52,430 bases of DNA from Desulfarculaceae bacterium (GCA_021737145.1 JAIPEN010000018.1:1-52430), one strand, 5' to 3'; positions 1 to 9,428 are shown, counted from the stretch's first letter. Notes: generated by a model not told the origin, from the letters alone. Program-made: numbers and translations.

Positions 1-423
<423 letters not shown>

Positions 424-525
424 TTTTAATCTAACTCGGAAATCCGAGCTTGGATCTTGGCCAAAACTCTGTTCAGCAATTAAAAAACGTGCTTGTCGCT
501 CTATTTATTGCCAGAAACACAGTTT

Positions 526-640
<115 letters not shown>

Positions 641-650
641 TTAATTATAA

Positions 651-685
651 GCCCCCGCTAGCGCAAGCTAGCGGGGGCTTTCTTT
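651..685 (+). terminator. rRNA operon terminator
   Basis: A perfect 12-bp stem (651-662 with 667-678) closes a GCAA tetraloop and is followed by a T-rich run (679-685). It stands 11 bases after the 5S gene and would end the rRNA transcript. Confidence 0.93.
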
Positions 686-1011
686 GTGTAGGGAGCACAC
701 ACTCAAAATATTCCCAACGCCCTAAATTAGCTCCGTTTTTTACGACCCGTTCGTGTATGAATTCAGCCCGTGCACAGAGCCGTGCGAGTGGCGCTTCCGG
801 GACGGTGCAAGCACTCATATCCACGAGTACTATTAAAAAGCGCCCCTCCCCGCTCGGCGCGCAGAGGGCCGTCCGTGACCATCGACAACCGGCCTGTCTT
901 GGGCCAGCGACCTGAAATGCTTTAGATTATGACAATCTAGCTTGGTCGACCTCTATCCCTCCCACCCCAACTGCCCTACAATTAGAGTCACCACCCACAC
1001 CGGAGGCCGCC
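686..1011. other. Intergenic region with no recognised gene
   Basis: No convincing reading frame, tRNA or repeat is seen between the rRNA terminator and the gene at 1012. It contains a small AT-rich hairpin (TAGATT/AATCTA near 922-939) and, just before 1012, a good ribosome binding site (GGAGG). A promoter for the downstream gene presumably lies here, but none could be assigned. Confidence 0.5.
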
Positions 1012-1416
1012 ATGTCCTTTGTCAGCAAAATGAGCAACGGATTCGCGGCCGGCGCCTTGGGCGGGCTGGCCAACGCCCTGGCGGTGTGGCTGGCCGGGGC
1101 CGCGGGCATCACCCTGGCCCTGGGCGTGAAGATCGCGCCCCCGCTCAACAAGGCCATGATCTACCAGCGCATGGTCTGGGGCGGCGTCTGGGGCCTGGCC
1201 TTTCTTTTGCCCATTTTGCGCGGCTCGGTGTTCTGGCGGGGGCTGGTCATCAGCCTGGGGCCCACCCTGGTCACCCTGCTGGTGGTTTTCCCTTATCAGG
1301 CGGGCAAGGGAATGTGGGGCCTGGACCTGGGCGTGCTCACCCCGGCCTTCGTGGTCCTGTTCAATGCCATTTGGGGTTGGGTGGCCGCGGCCTGGCTAAA
1401 GGCGGCGGGCCGCTAG
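1012..1416 (+). CDS. Small integral membrane protein, unknown function
   Basis: The product has 134 residues and begins with ATG after a GGAGG ribosome binding site. It is almost entirely hydrophobic, with about four predicted transmembrane segments (roughly residues 10-38, 55-70, 75-95 and 105-130) separated by short polar loops. No catalytic motif is recognised. The gene stands alone, convergent with the minus-strand gene at 1482. Codon use matches the GC-rich neighbours. The coding call is secure, but function cannot be assigned. Confidence 0.8.
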   Translation: MSFVSKMSNGFAAGALGGLANALAVWLAGAAGITLALGVKIAPPLNKAMIYQRMVWGGVWGLAFLLPILRGSVFWRGLVISLGPTLVTLLVVFPYQAGKGMWGLDLGVLTPAFVVLFNAIWGWVAAAWLKAAGR

Positions 1417-1481
1417 GCAGTCTCGGGCCTACGCCCCATGCTGCAAACTGGCTGAAATAAATCTTGGCGGGATCGCCGCCC

Positions 1482-1973
1482 CTAGTGCGGGCTGTCCGGG
1501 GGCAGCCAGCAGCAGTAGAAGCCGCCCTGCCAGGCGTAGCACTTCTGGCCGGGCGGGCAGAACTCGGTGGGGCAGTTGGGGCTGGCGGTGCAGGTGGTCG
1601 GCGCGCCGGGATAAGAGATGAACCACACCCCGTCTTCGATGACCCCGCCGTAACCCCGCGCGTTGACCGTGCCGCTCACGCCTTCCCAGGGGGTGATGGT
1701 GCCCACCACGGAATCGCTTTTCACGTAGAGCACCGCGTCCAAAATAGCCTCGCGGCCGGTGGCGGTGAAGCTCAGCTCCCGGGGCTGGATCATCATGCTG
1801 CGGGGGTCGTTTTGTTTCCAAAAGCCAAAGGCGCCCCCATCGGTGATGCGCAGGGTGTAGCGCTGGCCTGGCTTCAGGCCGCTCAGGCGGAACTCGGTCC
1901 AGGCCAGGGCGGGGCCGGCCAAAACCAGCAACAGGGCCAGGGCGGCGGCCGGGCGGATGATCCAGGGGCGCAT
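1482..1973 (-). CDS. Secreted Cys-rich protein, unknown function
   Basis: The product has 163 residues, with a clear Sec signal peptide (charged start, leucine/alanine-rich core, cleavage near ALA-W at residues 23-25). The mature part is rich in beta-type sequence. Its last 40 residues hold six cysteines in the order C-x5-C-x4-C-x5-C, then an adjacent CC pair, which suggests a disulfide-bonded periplasmic or extracellular tail. The start is supported by an upstream GGAG. It is the last gene downstream of the ddl operon on the same strand. I do not recognise the family. Confidence 0.75.
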   Translation of the reverse strand: MRPWIIRPAAALALLLVLAGPALAWTEFRLSGLKPGQRYTLRITDGGAFGFWKQNDPRSMMIQPRELSFTATGREAILDAVLYVKSDSVVGTITPWEGVSGTVNARGYGGVIEDGVWFISYPGAPTTCTASPNCPTEFCPPGQKCYAWQGGFYCCWLPPDSPH

Positions 1974-2018
1974 GGGTTTTCTCCTAAGCGGGGCCGTCCG
2001 GGGGCGGGGCGGATCAGC

Positions 2019-2180
2019 CTAATTTTCCTGGTCGGCCAACCAGGCTTGGTAGCGCTTCCATCCCGGACACCATCCGGTGTGCCAGCGCCAGAGGCGGGCC
2101 ATGATGCCTCCGGGGTTCTTTTCGGCCTTGCGGCGCCATTTGCAGCTTCCGCAGGGAGGCTCGGTGGCGGGCGCTTTCAT
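2019..2180 (-). CDS. Short Cys/Trp-rich protein, unknown function
   Basis: This is a 53-residue protein starting 3 bases after the ddl stop codon, with its ribosome binding site (GAGGAG) inside the ddl 3' end, so it is translationally linked to ddl. It has a CGSCKW motif near residue 10 and a second cysteine in a WCPGWK motif near residue 38, with five tryptophans in all. It has no signal peptide and is probably cytoplasmic. The two Cys-containing patches could bind metal, but a four-ligand site would need a dimer or another ligand. It looks like a real small gene because of the tight coupling and composition. Confidence 0.7.
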   Translation of the reverse strand: MKAPATEPPCGSCKWRRKAEKNPGGIMARLWRWHTGWCPGWKRYQAWLADQEN

Positions 2181-2182
2181 GG

Positions 2183-3121
2183 TTACTCCTCCAGGGCCAA
2201 TTCTAGCAGCCGGTCCAGGGTCTGGGCAAAGCTCATGCCCGCGGCCGCGGCTGCCTGGGGCAGCAGGCTGGTCTCGGTCATGCCGGGAATGGTGTTGGTC
2301 TCCAGGGCGAAGGGGCCCTGATCGGTCAGGATGAAATCGGTGCGCGAGTAGCCCTTGAGCCCCAGGGCGCGGTGGGCCTCGAGGCCCAGCTTTTGCACCA
2401 GGGCGGTGGTCTCGGAATCCACCTCGGCCGGGCAGACCTCCCGCGAGGCGCCGGGGGTGTACTTGGCCTCGAAGTCGAAAAACTGGTGGCTCTCGCCGGG
2501 GATTATCTCCACCAGGGGCAGGGCGGTCAGCTCGCGGTTGCCCAGCACCGCGGCGGTGAGCTCGCGGCCCTGGAGCAGCCGCTCGGCCAGCACCACCTGG
2601 TCCTTGCCGAACGCCTTGTCCAGGGCAGGGGGCAGCTCGCCCCGGGCATGCACCAGGGAGATGCCGAAGCTCGATCCCTCGCGGGCCGGCTTGATCACCA
2701 CCGGCAGGCCCAGCTGGTCCAGCACTCTTCCGGCCGGGTCCGGATCCTGGCCGCGCCGGAGCACCAGGTCCCGGGCCACCGGGATGCCGGCCGCCCGAAA
2801 CAGCTCCTTGGCCCGGGGCTTGTCCATGGCCAGGGCACAGCCCAGCACCCCGGCGCACTGATAGGGCAGGCCCAGCAAATCCAAAAGCCCCTGCAAGCGG
2901 CCGTCCTCGCCGCCCGGACCGTGCAGCATCACCAGGGCCACGTCGAAATCTCTGGCCTTGTCCACCAGGCGGGGCAGGTCCGTGGCCGGGTCGAACACCT
3001 CGACCTGGTGGGGCAGCTCCCGCATGGCCTTGGCGCAGGCCCCGCCCGAGGCCAGGCTCACCTCGCGCTCGCTGGAGGTGCCGCCCATGATCAGGGCCAC
3101 CTTGAGCACCCGCGCGCTCAC
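2183..3121 (-). CDS. ddl: D-alanine--D-alanine ligase
   Basis: The enzyme joins two D-alanines using ATP to make the dipeptide for peptidoglycan precursors in the cytoplasm. The 312-residue product has the usual Ddl length and ATP-grasp layout: MGGTSSEREVSL near the start, HGPGGEDG near residue 90, the flexible-loop region REGSSFGIS in the ATP-grasp core, and ETNTIPGMT near the C-terminus (metal- and substrate-binding Glu/Asn). The chosen GTG start overlaps the TGA stop of the upstream HD gene (GTGA), which implies translational coupling. It belongs to a minus-strand operon with mobB and the HD protein rather than the usual mur/fts cluster. Confidence 0.93.
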   Translation of the reverse strand: MSARVLKVALIMGGTSSEREVSLASGGACAKAMRELPHQVEVFDPATDLPRLVDKARDFDVALVMLHGPGGEDGRLQGLLDLLGLPYQCAGVLGCALAMDKPRAKELFRAAGIPVARDLVLRRGQDPDPAGRVLDQLGLPVVIKPAREGSSFGISLVHARGELPPALDKAFGKDQVVLAERLLQGRELTAAVLGNRELTALPLVEIIPGESHQFFDFEAKYTPGASREVCPAEVDSETTALVQKLGLEAHRALGLKGYSRTDFILTDQGPFALETNTIPGMTETSLLPQAAAAAGMSFAQTLDRLLELALEE

Positions 3122-3702
3122 AGTTTTTCCCGCCAGTGCAGGGGAACCTCGGCCGGGGTGCGGCCGGAGTTGATGTGGCCGAAGATCTCGGTCTCCACCT
3201 GGCGGGCCCGCTCCAGGCCCTTGCCGATGCGCGCCTCCAGGGCCGGGTCGCCCCGGCCGTAGCGCTGGGCGATGTAGTCGTAGCGCTGGCCCAGGGTGCA
3301 GAGCTGGTCGTGGGTCACCCGCTTGTCCGCGTAGTTCACCACCATGGTCTCGTCCAGGGGATGCTCCGGGGGCAGCACCACGTGCAGCTTGACCAGATAG
3401 GCCAGCTCGGGATAGCCCAGCTCCTGCATGATGCGGGCCCCCTCGTCGTCGTGGCGGCACTTCTGGCCCAGGCAGGGGGTCTTGGCGATGTCGTGCAGCA
3501 GGGCCCCGGCCCGCACCGCGTCCCGGTTCAGCTCCAGGCCGGACTCGGCCAGCCAGTCGGTGACCAGCAGGGCCACCCCGCTCACCACCCGGGAGTGCTC
3601 CCGGATGTTGTCCAGCATGCCAAACTCGTCCCACAGCCCGGGAATTTGCTCCGGCCGGGGCAGGGGAGTGGCGGGGGTGAAACGGACCGGGCTCTCAGCC
3701 AA
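3118..3702 (-). CDS. HD-domain metal-dependent phosphohydrolase family protein
   Basis: The product has 194 residues from a TTG start at 3702, which has a well-placed GAGGTG ribosome binding site; an upstream TTG at 3753 lies deeper inside mobB and has no clear site. An HD superfamily signature is present: an early His in NIREHS, LLHDIAK as the HD pair, and downstream His residues in RHDDEG and KLHVVL. The family hydrolyses phosphomonoesters or nucleotides with divalent metal; the substrate is unknown here. It overlaps mobB by 8 bases and ddl by 4, so the three genes are one operon. The family call is firm, the function open. Confidence 0.85.
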   Translation of the reverse strand: MAESPVRFTPATPLPRPEQIPGLWDEFGMLDNIREHSRVVSGVALLVTDWLAESGLELNRDAVRAGALLHDIAKTPCLGQKCRHDDEGARIMQELGYPELAYLVKLHVVLPPEHPLDETMVVNYADKRVTHDQLCTLGQRYDYIAQRYGRGDPALEARIGKGLERARQVETEIFGHINSGRTPAEVPLHWREKL

Positions 3703-4354
3703 GGCGCACCTCGATCTTCCCCGAGGAATCGGCGCCCTTGAGCGAGCTGACAAAGCCGCGCAGCATGCCCGAGAGCATGCTTATCACAAAGGCGTTGACC
3801 GGCACCTCCTGGCCGTCCACCAACAGCACCGCCTTTTCCGGGGCTGGCGTCACCTGCCTCACCGCCTCCAGGATAAAGGCCAGCACCGCCTCGGGGTCGT
3901 CGGCGTCGAGCACCGGCAGCTCGGCCTCGCTCCCACTGCCGCCCCGGCGGGCCAAGGCCAAAAGCCGGCCTCCCGGGGGCAATATGGGCTGGGCTCCCGG
4001 GGCCACCACCTCTATCTTGGGGATGCCCGCCCGCTTGAAGCCCTCGGCGATCACCAGCTCCAGGCCGCCCATGAGCCGGGCGGTGAGGGCGCGGGGACCG
4101 GCCCCGCCCAGGTGGGGGGCCTCCAGCCACACCCCGCCGGGATGGGCCAGGCCCACCCGGTCGGCCCCGGCCTCGGCCAGGCGGGCGCTGTCCTTGCCCT
4201 CCCATTCGGCCGGGGTGGGCACCGCCTCGCCGTGGCCGTGGTGCTTGAGCACCCCCACCTTGATGCCCCGGGCCTTGATCAGGGGCAACAGCTTGGCCAC
4301 CAGGGTGGTCTTTCCGCTGCCCGAGGCCCCGCAGATGCCGATTACCGGGATCAA
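3695..4354 (-). CDS. mobB: Molybdopterin-guanine dinucleotide biosynthesis protein MobB
   Basis: MobB is a P-loop GTPase that assists MobA in adding GMP to molybdopterin, supplying cofactor to formate dehydrogenases and related enzymes. The Walker A motif GASGSGKTT lies at residues 9-17, followed by VGVLKHHGHG and the VIAEGFKRAGIPKIEV stretch typical of MobB. At 219 residues it is longer than single-domain MobB (about 170). The extra C-terminal part contains VNAFVISMLSGMLRGFVSSLKG, an extension I associate with MobB of anaerobic Desulfobacterota. The start is TTG with an AGAGG ribosome binding site, 12 bases after the upstream lipoprotein gene. Confidence 0.9.
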   Translation of the reverse strand: MIPVIGICGASGSGKTTLVAKLLPLIKARGIKVGVLKHHGHGEAVPTPAEWEGKDSARLAEAGADRVGLAHPGGVWLEAPHLGGAGPRALTARLMGGLELVIAEGFKRAGIPKIEVVAPGAQPILPPGGRLLALARRGGSGSEAELPVLDADDPEAVLAFILEAVRQVTPAPEKAVLLVDGQEVPVNAFVISMLSGMLRGFVSSLKGADSSGKIEVRLG

Positions 4355-4365
4355 GCCGCTTACCT

Positions 4366-4656
4366 CTAATCCGGCTTGGTGAAGGACTTCATCTTCACCT
4401 TGCCGTTGACGAACTGAATGCTGATGGTGCCGTTGTCATCCTTCCAAGAGGCCGAGGTGCCCGACATGCCTCCCAGGGTGACGCCCTTGCTCTCGGTGGG
4501 CTCGCCCAGGATGCCTATGACCTCCTTGAGGCTCATGTTGATCTGGATCTTGGCGTAGGTCTCCTGATCATAGCTGGCGCCGCAGGCGGTCAGGGCCAAC
4601 AGCAGAACCAGGGCCGACAGGCAGGCCAGACAGAGGCGGGCGCGGCTGATTTTCAT
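4366..4656 (-). CDS. Small lipoprotein, DUF3862/SmpA-like
   Basis: The product has 96 residues with an N-terminal lipoprotein signal and lipobox LTAC near residue 21, so it should be membrane-anchored after signal peptidase II cleavage. The mature domain reads as a small SmpA/OmlA-like or DUF3862 fold: MSLKEVIGILGEP, then GTSASWKDDNGTISIQFVNGKV. Proteins of this type are often beta-barrel assembly accessories or orphan lipoproteins, and no specific role can be assigned here. The start follows GGGGAG. It is the first gene of the minus-strand mobB-HD-ddl operon. Confidence 0.8.
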   Translation of the reverse strand: MKISRARLCLACLSALVLLLALTACGASYDQETYAKIQINMSLKEVIGILGEPTESKGVTLGGMSGTSASWKDDNGTISIQFVNGKVKMKSFTKPD

Positions 4657-4749
4657 GCCAAATCTCCCCATCAGGGCGGATGATCGCACTCGGGCGAATA
4701 GCCTGTCCCAAGAATAGGCCCTGGGGCCGGGCCGGTCAAGAAGCGGGAC

Positions 4750-4947
4750 GTGTTGTGGCGGGCGGGCGATTGCGCCGCACTGGGCCCGGTGCCCCGCCAA
4801 TCCGGGCCAGCGCAGTTCTCCCGCGACATCCTGATCAGCGCGGCCACCGCCCGGGGCCTGACCGGCCATTTCAACCTGGAGGCCCTGCCCCCCGCCCCGG
4901 TGCGGGGCGCGGCCCATCCCCTGGAACTGTTCGCCCTGCTGGCCTAG
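4750..4947 (+). pseudogene. Remnant of a class III adenylate/guanylate cyclase C-terminus
   Basis: The frame ending at 4947 encodes RDILISAATARGLTGHF, then [20 protein letters not shown]. This closely follows the end of class III cyclase domains (ILISEATA..L.G.F....L....V+G...P+E+F.L). The preceding catalytic core (ADVVGY, NLAARL motifs) is absent and upstream sequence in this frame is unrelated, so only the last 45 or so codons survive. It lies between two intact divergent genes. The homology is by eye, and a chance frame in GC-rich DNA is possible but unlikely given the co-linear match. Confidence 0.55.
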
Positions 4948-5032
4948 CTGTCACCCAAGTGTGTGTTGTGGACCGGCCCGGCTTGTGCCAAGCTGGAGTC
5001 GCGGCCTGACCCTTTTACGAGAGGACGTTCCC

Positions 5033-5434
5033 ATGCCACGCGCCTTTTGCCTCTGCCTGCTCGCCGCCAGCCTGCTTTTGCCCCTGGCCCCGGCCGGGGC
5101 CGAGGAGCTGGTGCTCAAAAACACCTGCACCGGGCCGGTGACGGTGTGCATACTCTCGCCCTGCGGCCAGGGCGGCATGCGCATGGTGCAGGTGGCCAAC
5201 GGCTCCTCCACCCGCTGGCAGCGCCCCGCCTGCCCGGACCCGGCCAAGGCCCCGCCCGACCAGGTGCGTCTGGCCGTTTTCGACAAGCGCACCGACGCGC
5301 CGGGCTTCATGTCCATGCTCATCGCGGCCAAGGCCTATGTGAAGCCCCCGGCCGAGGTGGTCATCAGCCGCCAGTACTGCGAGGAGTGCGACACCCGCTA
5401 CAAGCTGAAGTGGGTTCCGCTCAAGGCCAAGTAG
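5033..5434 (+). CDS. Secreted protein with cysteine pairs, unknown function
   Basis: The product has 133 residues with a Sec signal peptide (residues 1-24, cleavage after AGA). The mature protein has cysteines in NTCTGPVTVC, CGQGG, RPAC and YCEEC, suggesting disulfides in the periplasm. The start is ATG at 5033 with an AGAGG site; an earlier in-frame alternative would put 24 residues ahead of a normal signal peptide and is less likely. It is convergent with the zupT-like gene. The family is not recognised. Confidence 0.75.
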   Translation: MPRAFCLCLLAASLLLPLAPAGAEELVLKNTCTGPVTVCILSPCGQGGMRMVQVANGSSTRWQRPACPDPAKAPPDQVRLAVFDKRTDAPGFMSMLIAAKAYVKPPAEVVISRQYCEECDTRYKLKWVPLKAK

Positions 5435-5455
5435 CCCCGCCGCCCGGGGGCCCGC

Positions 5456-6301
5456 CTAAAGCAACAAAAGCAGGCTGAGCGCCATGAGCGCCATGCCCGC
5501 GATCAACCCGTATATGCACAAGTGGTGATGCCCGTAGGCCTCGGCCGTGGGCAAGAGCTCGTCCAGGGAGATGAAGACCATGATGCCGGCCACCCCGGCG
5601 AAGGTCACTCCCATGAGGGTGGGGCTGAACAGGCTTTTGAGCAGCAGAAAGCCCACCAGGGCCCCGGCGGGCTCGGCCAGGCCGGACAAGAAGGAATAGG
5701 CAAAGGCCTTCTTGCGGCTGCCGGTGGCGTAATAGATGGGCACGGCCACGGCCACCCCCTCGGGGATGTTGTGGATGGCGATGGCCACGGCGATGGCCAG
5801 GCCCAGGGCGGGGTCGGCCAGGGCGGCGGTGAAGGTGGCCAGGCCCTCGGGGAAGTTGTGGATGGCGATGGCCAGGGCGGTGAACATGCCCATGCGCTTG
5901 AGGCGGCTGTTGCCACCCGGCTCCAGGGTGTCCTGGGGCAAACGGGCCTCGTGGGGGTTGTCCGCCTCGGGCACCAGCCGGTCGATGAGCGCGATGAAGC
6001 CGATGCCCCCGAAAAAAGCCGCCGCCGAGGCCCAGGCCCCGGGCCCGGCCCCCAGGCTGGCCGCAAGCATCTCCCGCCCCTTGCCCAGGATCTCCACCAG
6101 CGAAACATAGACCATCACCCCGGCCGAAAAGCCCAGGGCCAGGGCCAGCAGGCGGGTGTCGGCGCGCTTGGCGGCCAAAACCGCCGCGCTGCCCAGGCCG
6201 GTGGCCAGTCCGGCCAGCAGGGTCAGGCCAAAGGCCAGGCTCAGGTGTTCAAAAGGAATAAGCCTCTCCCGGATTGATGATTGAGGCCCATTATAGCCCA
6301 A
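5456..6301 (-). CDS. zupT: ZIP-family zinc/divalent metal transporter (ZupT-like)
   Basis: This is an inner-membrane importer of zinc and other divalent metals. About 280 residues form eight hydrophobic segments. The ZIP metal-binding motifs are intact: [10 protein letters not shown] in segment 4 and [14 protein letters not shown] in segment 5, which supply the His, Asn and Glu ligands of the transport site. The start is uncertain: a TTG at 6301 gives 281 residues, but family comparison suggests the protein begins closer to FEHLSLAFG after a GGGAGAGG at about 6264. The gene is divergent from the purine genes at 6387. Confidence 0.88.
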   Translation of the reverse strand: MGYNGPQSSIRERLIPFEHLSLAFGLTLLAGLATGLGSAAVLAAKRADTRLLALALGFSAGVMVYVSLVEILGKGREMLAASLGAGPGAWASAAAFFGGIGFIALIDRLVPEADNPHEARLPQDTLEPGGNSRLKRMGMFTALAIAIHNFPEGLATFTAALADPALGLAIAVAIAIHNIPEGVAVAVPIYYATGSRKKAFAYSFLSGLAEPAGALVGFLLLKSLFSPTLMGVTFAGVAGIMVFISLDELLPTAEAYGHHHLCIYGLIAGMALMALSLLLLL

Positions 6302-6386
6302 GGGACAAAGCGCGTCCCCGGCCTTGCCCGCCCGCCACCGCTCTGCTAGAAAGGTGGCATACTATATAAAAGGCGGAGGCGATTCA

Positions 6387-6983
6387 ATGGACCGCAAGAT
6401 CATGCGCGCGCTCATCAGTGTAACCGACAAGGGCGGGGTGGTGGATTTCGCCCGCGCCCTTTCCGATATGGGAGTCACCATCATCTCCACCGGCGGCACG
6501 GCCAAGGCCATCGCCGACGGCGGGGTGAAGGTGTCGGGCATCAGCGAGATCACCGGCTTTCCCGAGATGCTCGACGGCCGGGTCAAGACCCTGCACCCCA
6601 GGGTGCACGGCGGCATCCTGGCCCGCCGCGACGACCCCAACCACCGGGCCCAGCTGGCCGAGCAGCACATCGCCACCATCGACCTGGTGTGCGTGAACCT
6701 CTACGCCTTCGAGGCCACCGTGGCCAAGGAAGGCTGCACCTTTGAAGACGCCATCGAGAACATCGACATAGGCGGACCCTGCCTCATCCGGGCCTCGGCC
6801 AAGAACTGCGCCGACGTGACCGTGGTCACCAGCCCCACCGACTACAGCCTGATCTTGGAAGAGATGCAGGCCAACGAGGGCTGCACCACCCTGGCCACCC
6901 GCAAGAAGCTGGCCGCCAAGGCCTTCCGCCTGACCAACCAGTATGACGGGGCCATTGCCGACTATCTGGAAAAGCAAGTTTAG
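6387..6983 (+). CDS. purH: Stand-alone IMP cyclohydrolase (PurH N-terminal domain)
   Basis: It catalyses ring closure of FAICAR to IMP, the last step of purine synthesis. The 198-residue product matches only the N-terminal MGS-like domain of bifunctional Pur[16 protein letters not shown] at the start, [32 protein letters not shown], and [16 protein letters not shown]. The AICAR formyltransferase half (about 300 residues) is missing, and the frame closes cleanly at 6983. The start is ATG after GGCGGAGG. The formyltransferase is presumably encoded elsewhere. purD-purE follows 0.7 kb downstream. Confidence 0.93.
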   Translation: MDRKIMRALISVTDKGGVVDFARALSDMGVTIISTGGTAKAIADGGVKVSGISEITGFPEMLDGRVKTLHPRVHGGILARRDDPNHRAQLAEQHIATIDLVCVNLYAFEATVAKEGCTFEDAIENIDIGGPCLIRASAKNCADVTVVTSPTDYSLILEEMQANEGCTTLATRKKLAAKAFRLTNQYDGAIADYLEKQV

Positions 6984-7014
6984 CAACCTAGCGGGTCCGC
7001 GGGGAGAAACAAGC

Positions 7015-7410
7015 ATGCGAATAATCTTCGTGATCTGCGCGCTCCTGGCGGGCCTGGCCCTGGCCATGAGTCTGCCCGCCCTGGCCAAGCCTCCCGGAGG
7101 GGTTCCGCCCGGGCAGGCCAAGAAGATGGGCGCGGGCGCTCACGGCGGCGGCCCGCCCCCCTGGGCCCCGGCCCATGGCTACCGGGCCAAGCATCAATAC
7201 CGTTATTATCCCGGAGTACAAGTGTACTTCGACACCGGTCGCAAGCTCTACTTTTGGCTCTCCAGCAATGGAAGTTGGCAAGCTGGCGCCAGCCTGCCCG
7301 GCGGCCTGACCCTGAGCGGAAGCTACATAAACCTGGACATGGACACGGCCAAGCCTTTCCAGTGGCACAAGGAGGTAGTCATCCGCTACCCGCCGCTCAA
7401 AAACAAATAA
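7015..7410 (+). CDS. Secreted protein with YYPxxQVYF-type domain, unknown function
   Basis: The product has 131 residues with a signal peptide (1-24, cleavage after ALA). A Gly/Pro-rich stretch follows, then YRYYPGVQVYFDTGRKLYFWL and a GSWQAGASLP motif. That pattern recalls small exported proteins of unknown function in many Gram-negative bacteria. A GGGGAG ribosome binding site precedes the ATG. It lies between two purine genes with short gaps (31 bases after purH), so it may be cotranscribed with them without sharing a function. Confidence 0.8.
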   Translation: MRIIFVICALLAGLALAMSLPALAKPPGGVPPGQAKKMGAGAHGGGPPPWAPAHGYRAKHQYRYYPGVQVYFDTGRKLYFWLSSNGSWQAGASLPGGLTLSGSYINLDMDTAKPFQWHKEVVIRYPPLKNK

Positions 7411-7432
7411 GCCGGTCCATGGGGAGGCGAAA

Positions 7433-7618
7433 ATGAAAAAGCCCGTTTTGATCTGTTCCGTTCTGGGGGCCATCGTCCTCGCCCTGTGCCTGACGGCTTG
7501 CGGGGCTTCTAAGGACGCCCACCCCCTAGAGTCCCAAGGCAATGGGCCCTGGATGAGCATCGGACATGGCGGCCCCGGGGACGTTCCCCCGCCAGTCGCC
7601 ACGCCGCCATCAAGATAA
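7433..7618 (+). CDS. Small lipoprotein, unknown function
   Basis: The product has 61 residues. The N-terminus is a lipoprotein signal with lipobox LTACG at about residues 20-24, followed by only about 38 mature residues that are rich in Gly and Pro. A GGGGAGG site precedes the ATG. The gene is 22 bases after the preceding secreted protein and 55 bases before purD-purE. The signal is convincing, but the mature part offers no recognisable domain. Confidence 0.65.
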   Translation: MKKPVLICSVLGAIVLALCLTACGASKDAHPLESQGNGPWMSIGHGGPGDVPPPVATPPSR

Positions 7619-7673
7619 GCGTTAACCCGGAGCCGGGCTTCGGCCCGGCTCCGCACAAGGATACAGAGGACAT

Positions 7674-9428
7674 ATGAAGGTACTGGTCATCGGTAGCGGA
7701 GGGCGGGAGCACGCCCTGGTGTGGAAGCTGGCCCAGAGCCCGACGGTGGAGGAGCTCTACTGCGCGCCGGGCAACCCGGGCATGGCCGGGGAGGCGGTGT
7801 GCGTGGACATCGCCAGCAACGACATCGCCGGGCTCAAGCAGTTCGCCCTGGACAAGGGTATCGGCCTGACCGTGGTGGGCCCCGAGGCCCCCCTGGTGGA
7901 CGGACTGGCCGACGAGTTCGAGGCCGCGGGCCTCACCGTGGCCGGGCCCAGCGCCTATGCCGCCCAGCTCGAGGGCTCCAAGTCCTTCGCCAAGGACGCC
8001 ATGACCCGCTTCGGGGTGCCCACCGCCGGGTACAAGGTATTCACCGACCCGGCCGAGGCCAAGGCCTACGTGCTCGGGGCCGACCGCCCCCTGGTGGTCA
8101 AGGCCGACGGCCTGGCCGCGGGCAAGGGCGTGCTCTTGTGCAAAAACGCCGCCGAGGCCGAGGTGGCGGTGGAGTCGGTGATGGTGGCCAAGGACTTCGG
8201 CGACGCGGGCGACAAGTGCGTGGTCGAGGAGTTCCTGGTGGGCGAGGAGGCCTCCTTCCTGGTGTTCAGCGACGGCAAGAGCATCGTGGCCATGCCTTCC
8301 AGCCAGGACCACAAGGCCGTGGGCGAGGGCGACACCGGGCCCAACACCGGCGGCATGGGGGCCTACTCCCCGGCTCCGGTGGTCACCCCGTCCATCGCGG
8401 CCAAGGCCATGGACCAGGTGATCAAGCCCATGATCCAGGGCATGGCCGCCGAGGGGCATCCCTTCAAGGGCATCCTCTACGCCGGGCTGATGATCGACGG
8501 CCAGGGCGAGATGGGAGTGCTGGAGTTCAACGTGCGCTTCGGCGACCCCGAGGCCCAGCCTTTGTTGGTGCGCCTGGAGTCCGACCTGGCCGACATTTTG
8601 TTGAAGCTGGCCCAGGGCAAGCTGGACCAGGCCGAGGTGGTCTGGTCGGACAAGCCCAGCGTGTGCGTGGTGCTGGCCTCGGGCGGCTATCCGGGCAAGT
8701 ACCCCACCGGCAAGCCCATCAGCGGCCTGGAAAACGCCTCGCTCTGCGGCGGGGTAACCGTTTTCCACGCGGGCACCAAGCTCGACGGCGGCACCCTGGT
8801 CACCTCCGGGGGCCGGGTGCTGGGAGTCACCGCCCTGGGGGCCAGCGTGGCCGAGGCCATCGAGCGGGCCTACGAGGCGGCGGACCTCATCTCCTGGGAG
8901 GACATGTACATGCGCCGCGACATCGGCCACCGGGCCCTGGCCCGCAACGGCGGCGGCGGCCCCCTGGTGGGGGTGGTCATGGGCTCGCCCAACGACCAGC
9001 AGGTCATGGCCGCGGCCGGCGAGGCCCTTAGCTCCCTGTCGGTGCCCCATGAGATGCGGGTTCTGAGCGCCCACCGCACCCCGGCCGAGGCGGCGGCCTG
9101 GGCCAAGGGCGCGGCCGCCCGGGGCATCAAGGTGCTCATCGCCGGGGCGGGCTGGGCCGCCCACCTGGCCGGGGCCCTGGCCGCCCAGAGCGACCTGCCG
9201 GTTATCGCAGTGCCCATCGACTCCAGCCCCCTGAACGGCATGGACGCCCTGTTGGCCTCGGTGCAGATGCCTCCGGGCGTGCCCGTGGCCACGGTGGCCA
9301 TCGGCAAGGGCGGGGCCTTCAACGCGGGCATTCTGGCCGCCCAGATCCTGGCCCTGAGCGACCGGGACCTGGCCGCCCGCCTGGCCGCCAAGGTGCTGGC
9401 CGCCGACCAGGAGCTCAGCGCGGGCTAG
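7674..9428 (+). CDS. purD: Fused phosphoribosylamine--glycine ligase / PurE mutase
   Basis: One 584-residue polypeptide carries two purine enzymes. Residues 1 to about 422 are PurD (GAR synthetase, ATP-grasp), starting [14 protein letters not shown], with [11 protein letters not shown] and [10 protein letters not shown]. Residues 430-584 are PurE (N5-CAIR mutase or AIR carboxylase), with [28 protein letters not shown], and [15 protein letters not shown]. The PurE half departs from the usual GSxSD and GAGGAAHLPG motifs ([14 protein letters not shown]), although the Ser-Ala-His-Arg core is kept. No stop lies between the halves. A terminator follows at once. Confidence 0.95.
   Translation: MKVLVIGSGGREHALVWKLAQSPTVEELYCAPGNPGMAGEAVCVDIASNDIAGLKQFALDKGIGLTVVGPEAPLVDGLADEFEAAGLTVAGPSAYAAQLEGSKSFAKDAMTRFGVPTAGYKVFTDPAEAKAYVLGADRPLVVKADGLAAGKGVLLCKNAAEAEVAVESVMVAKDFGDAGDKCVVEEFLVGEEASFLVFSDGKSIVAMPSSQDHKAVGEGDTGPNTGGMGAYSPAPVVTPSIAAKAMDQVIKPMIQGMAAEGHPFKGILYAGLMIDGQGEMGVLEFNVRFGDPEAQPLLVRLESDLADILLKLAQGKLDQAEVVWSDKPSVCVVLASGGYPGKYPTGKPISGLENASLCGGVTVFHAGTKLDGGTLVTSGGRVLGVTALGASVAEAIERAYEAADLISWEDMYMRRDIGHRALARNGGGGPLVGVVMGSPNDQQVMAAAGEALSSLSVPHEMRVLSAHRTPAEAAAWAKGAAARGIKVLIAGAGWAAHLAGALAAQSDLPVIAVPIDSSPLNGMDALLASVQMPPGVPVATVAIGKGGAFNAGILAAQILALSDRDLAARLAAKVLAADQELSAG

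Noticed and set aside
424..525. tRNA between the 23S and 5S genes
   Set aside because: No cloverleaf or T-loop GTTCRA sequence is present; only a short CTCGGA/TCCGAG hairpin.
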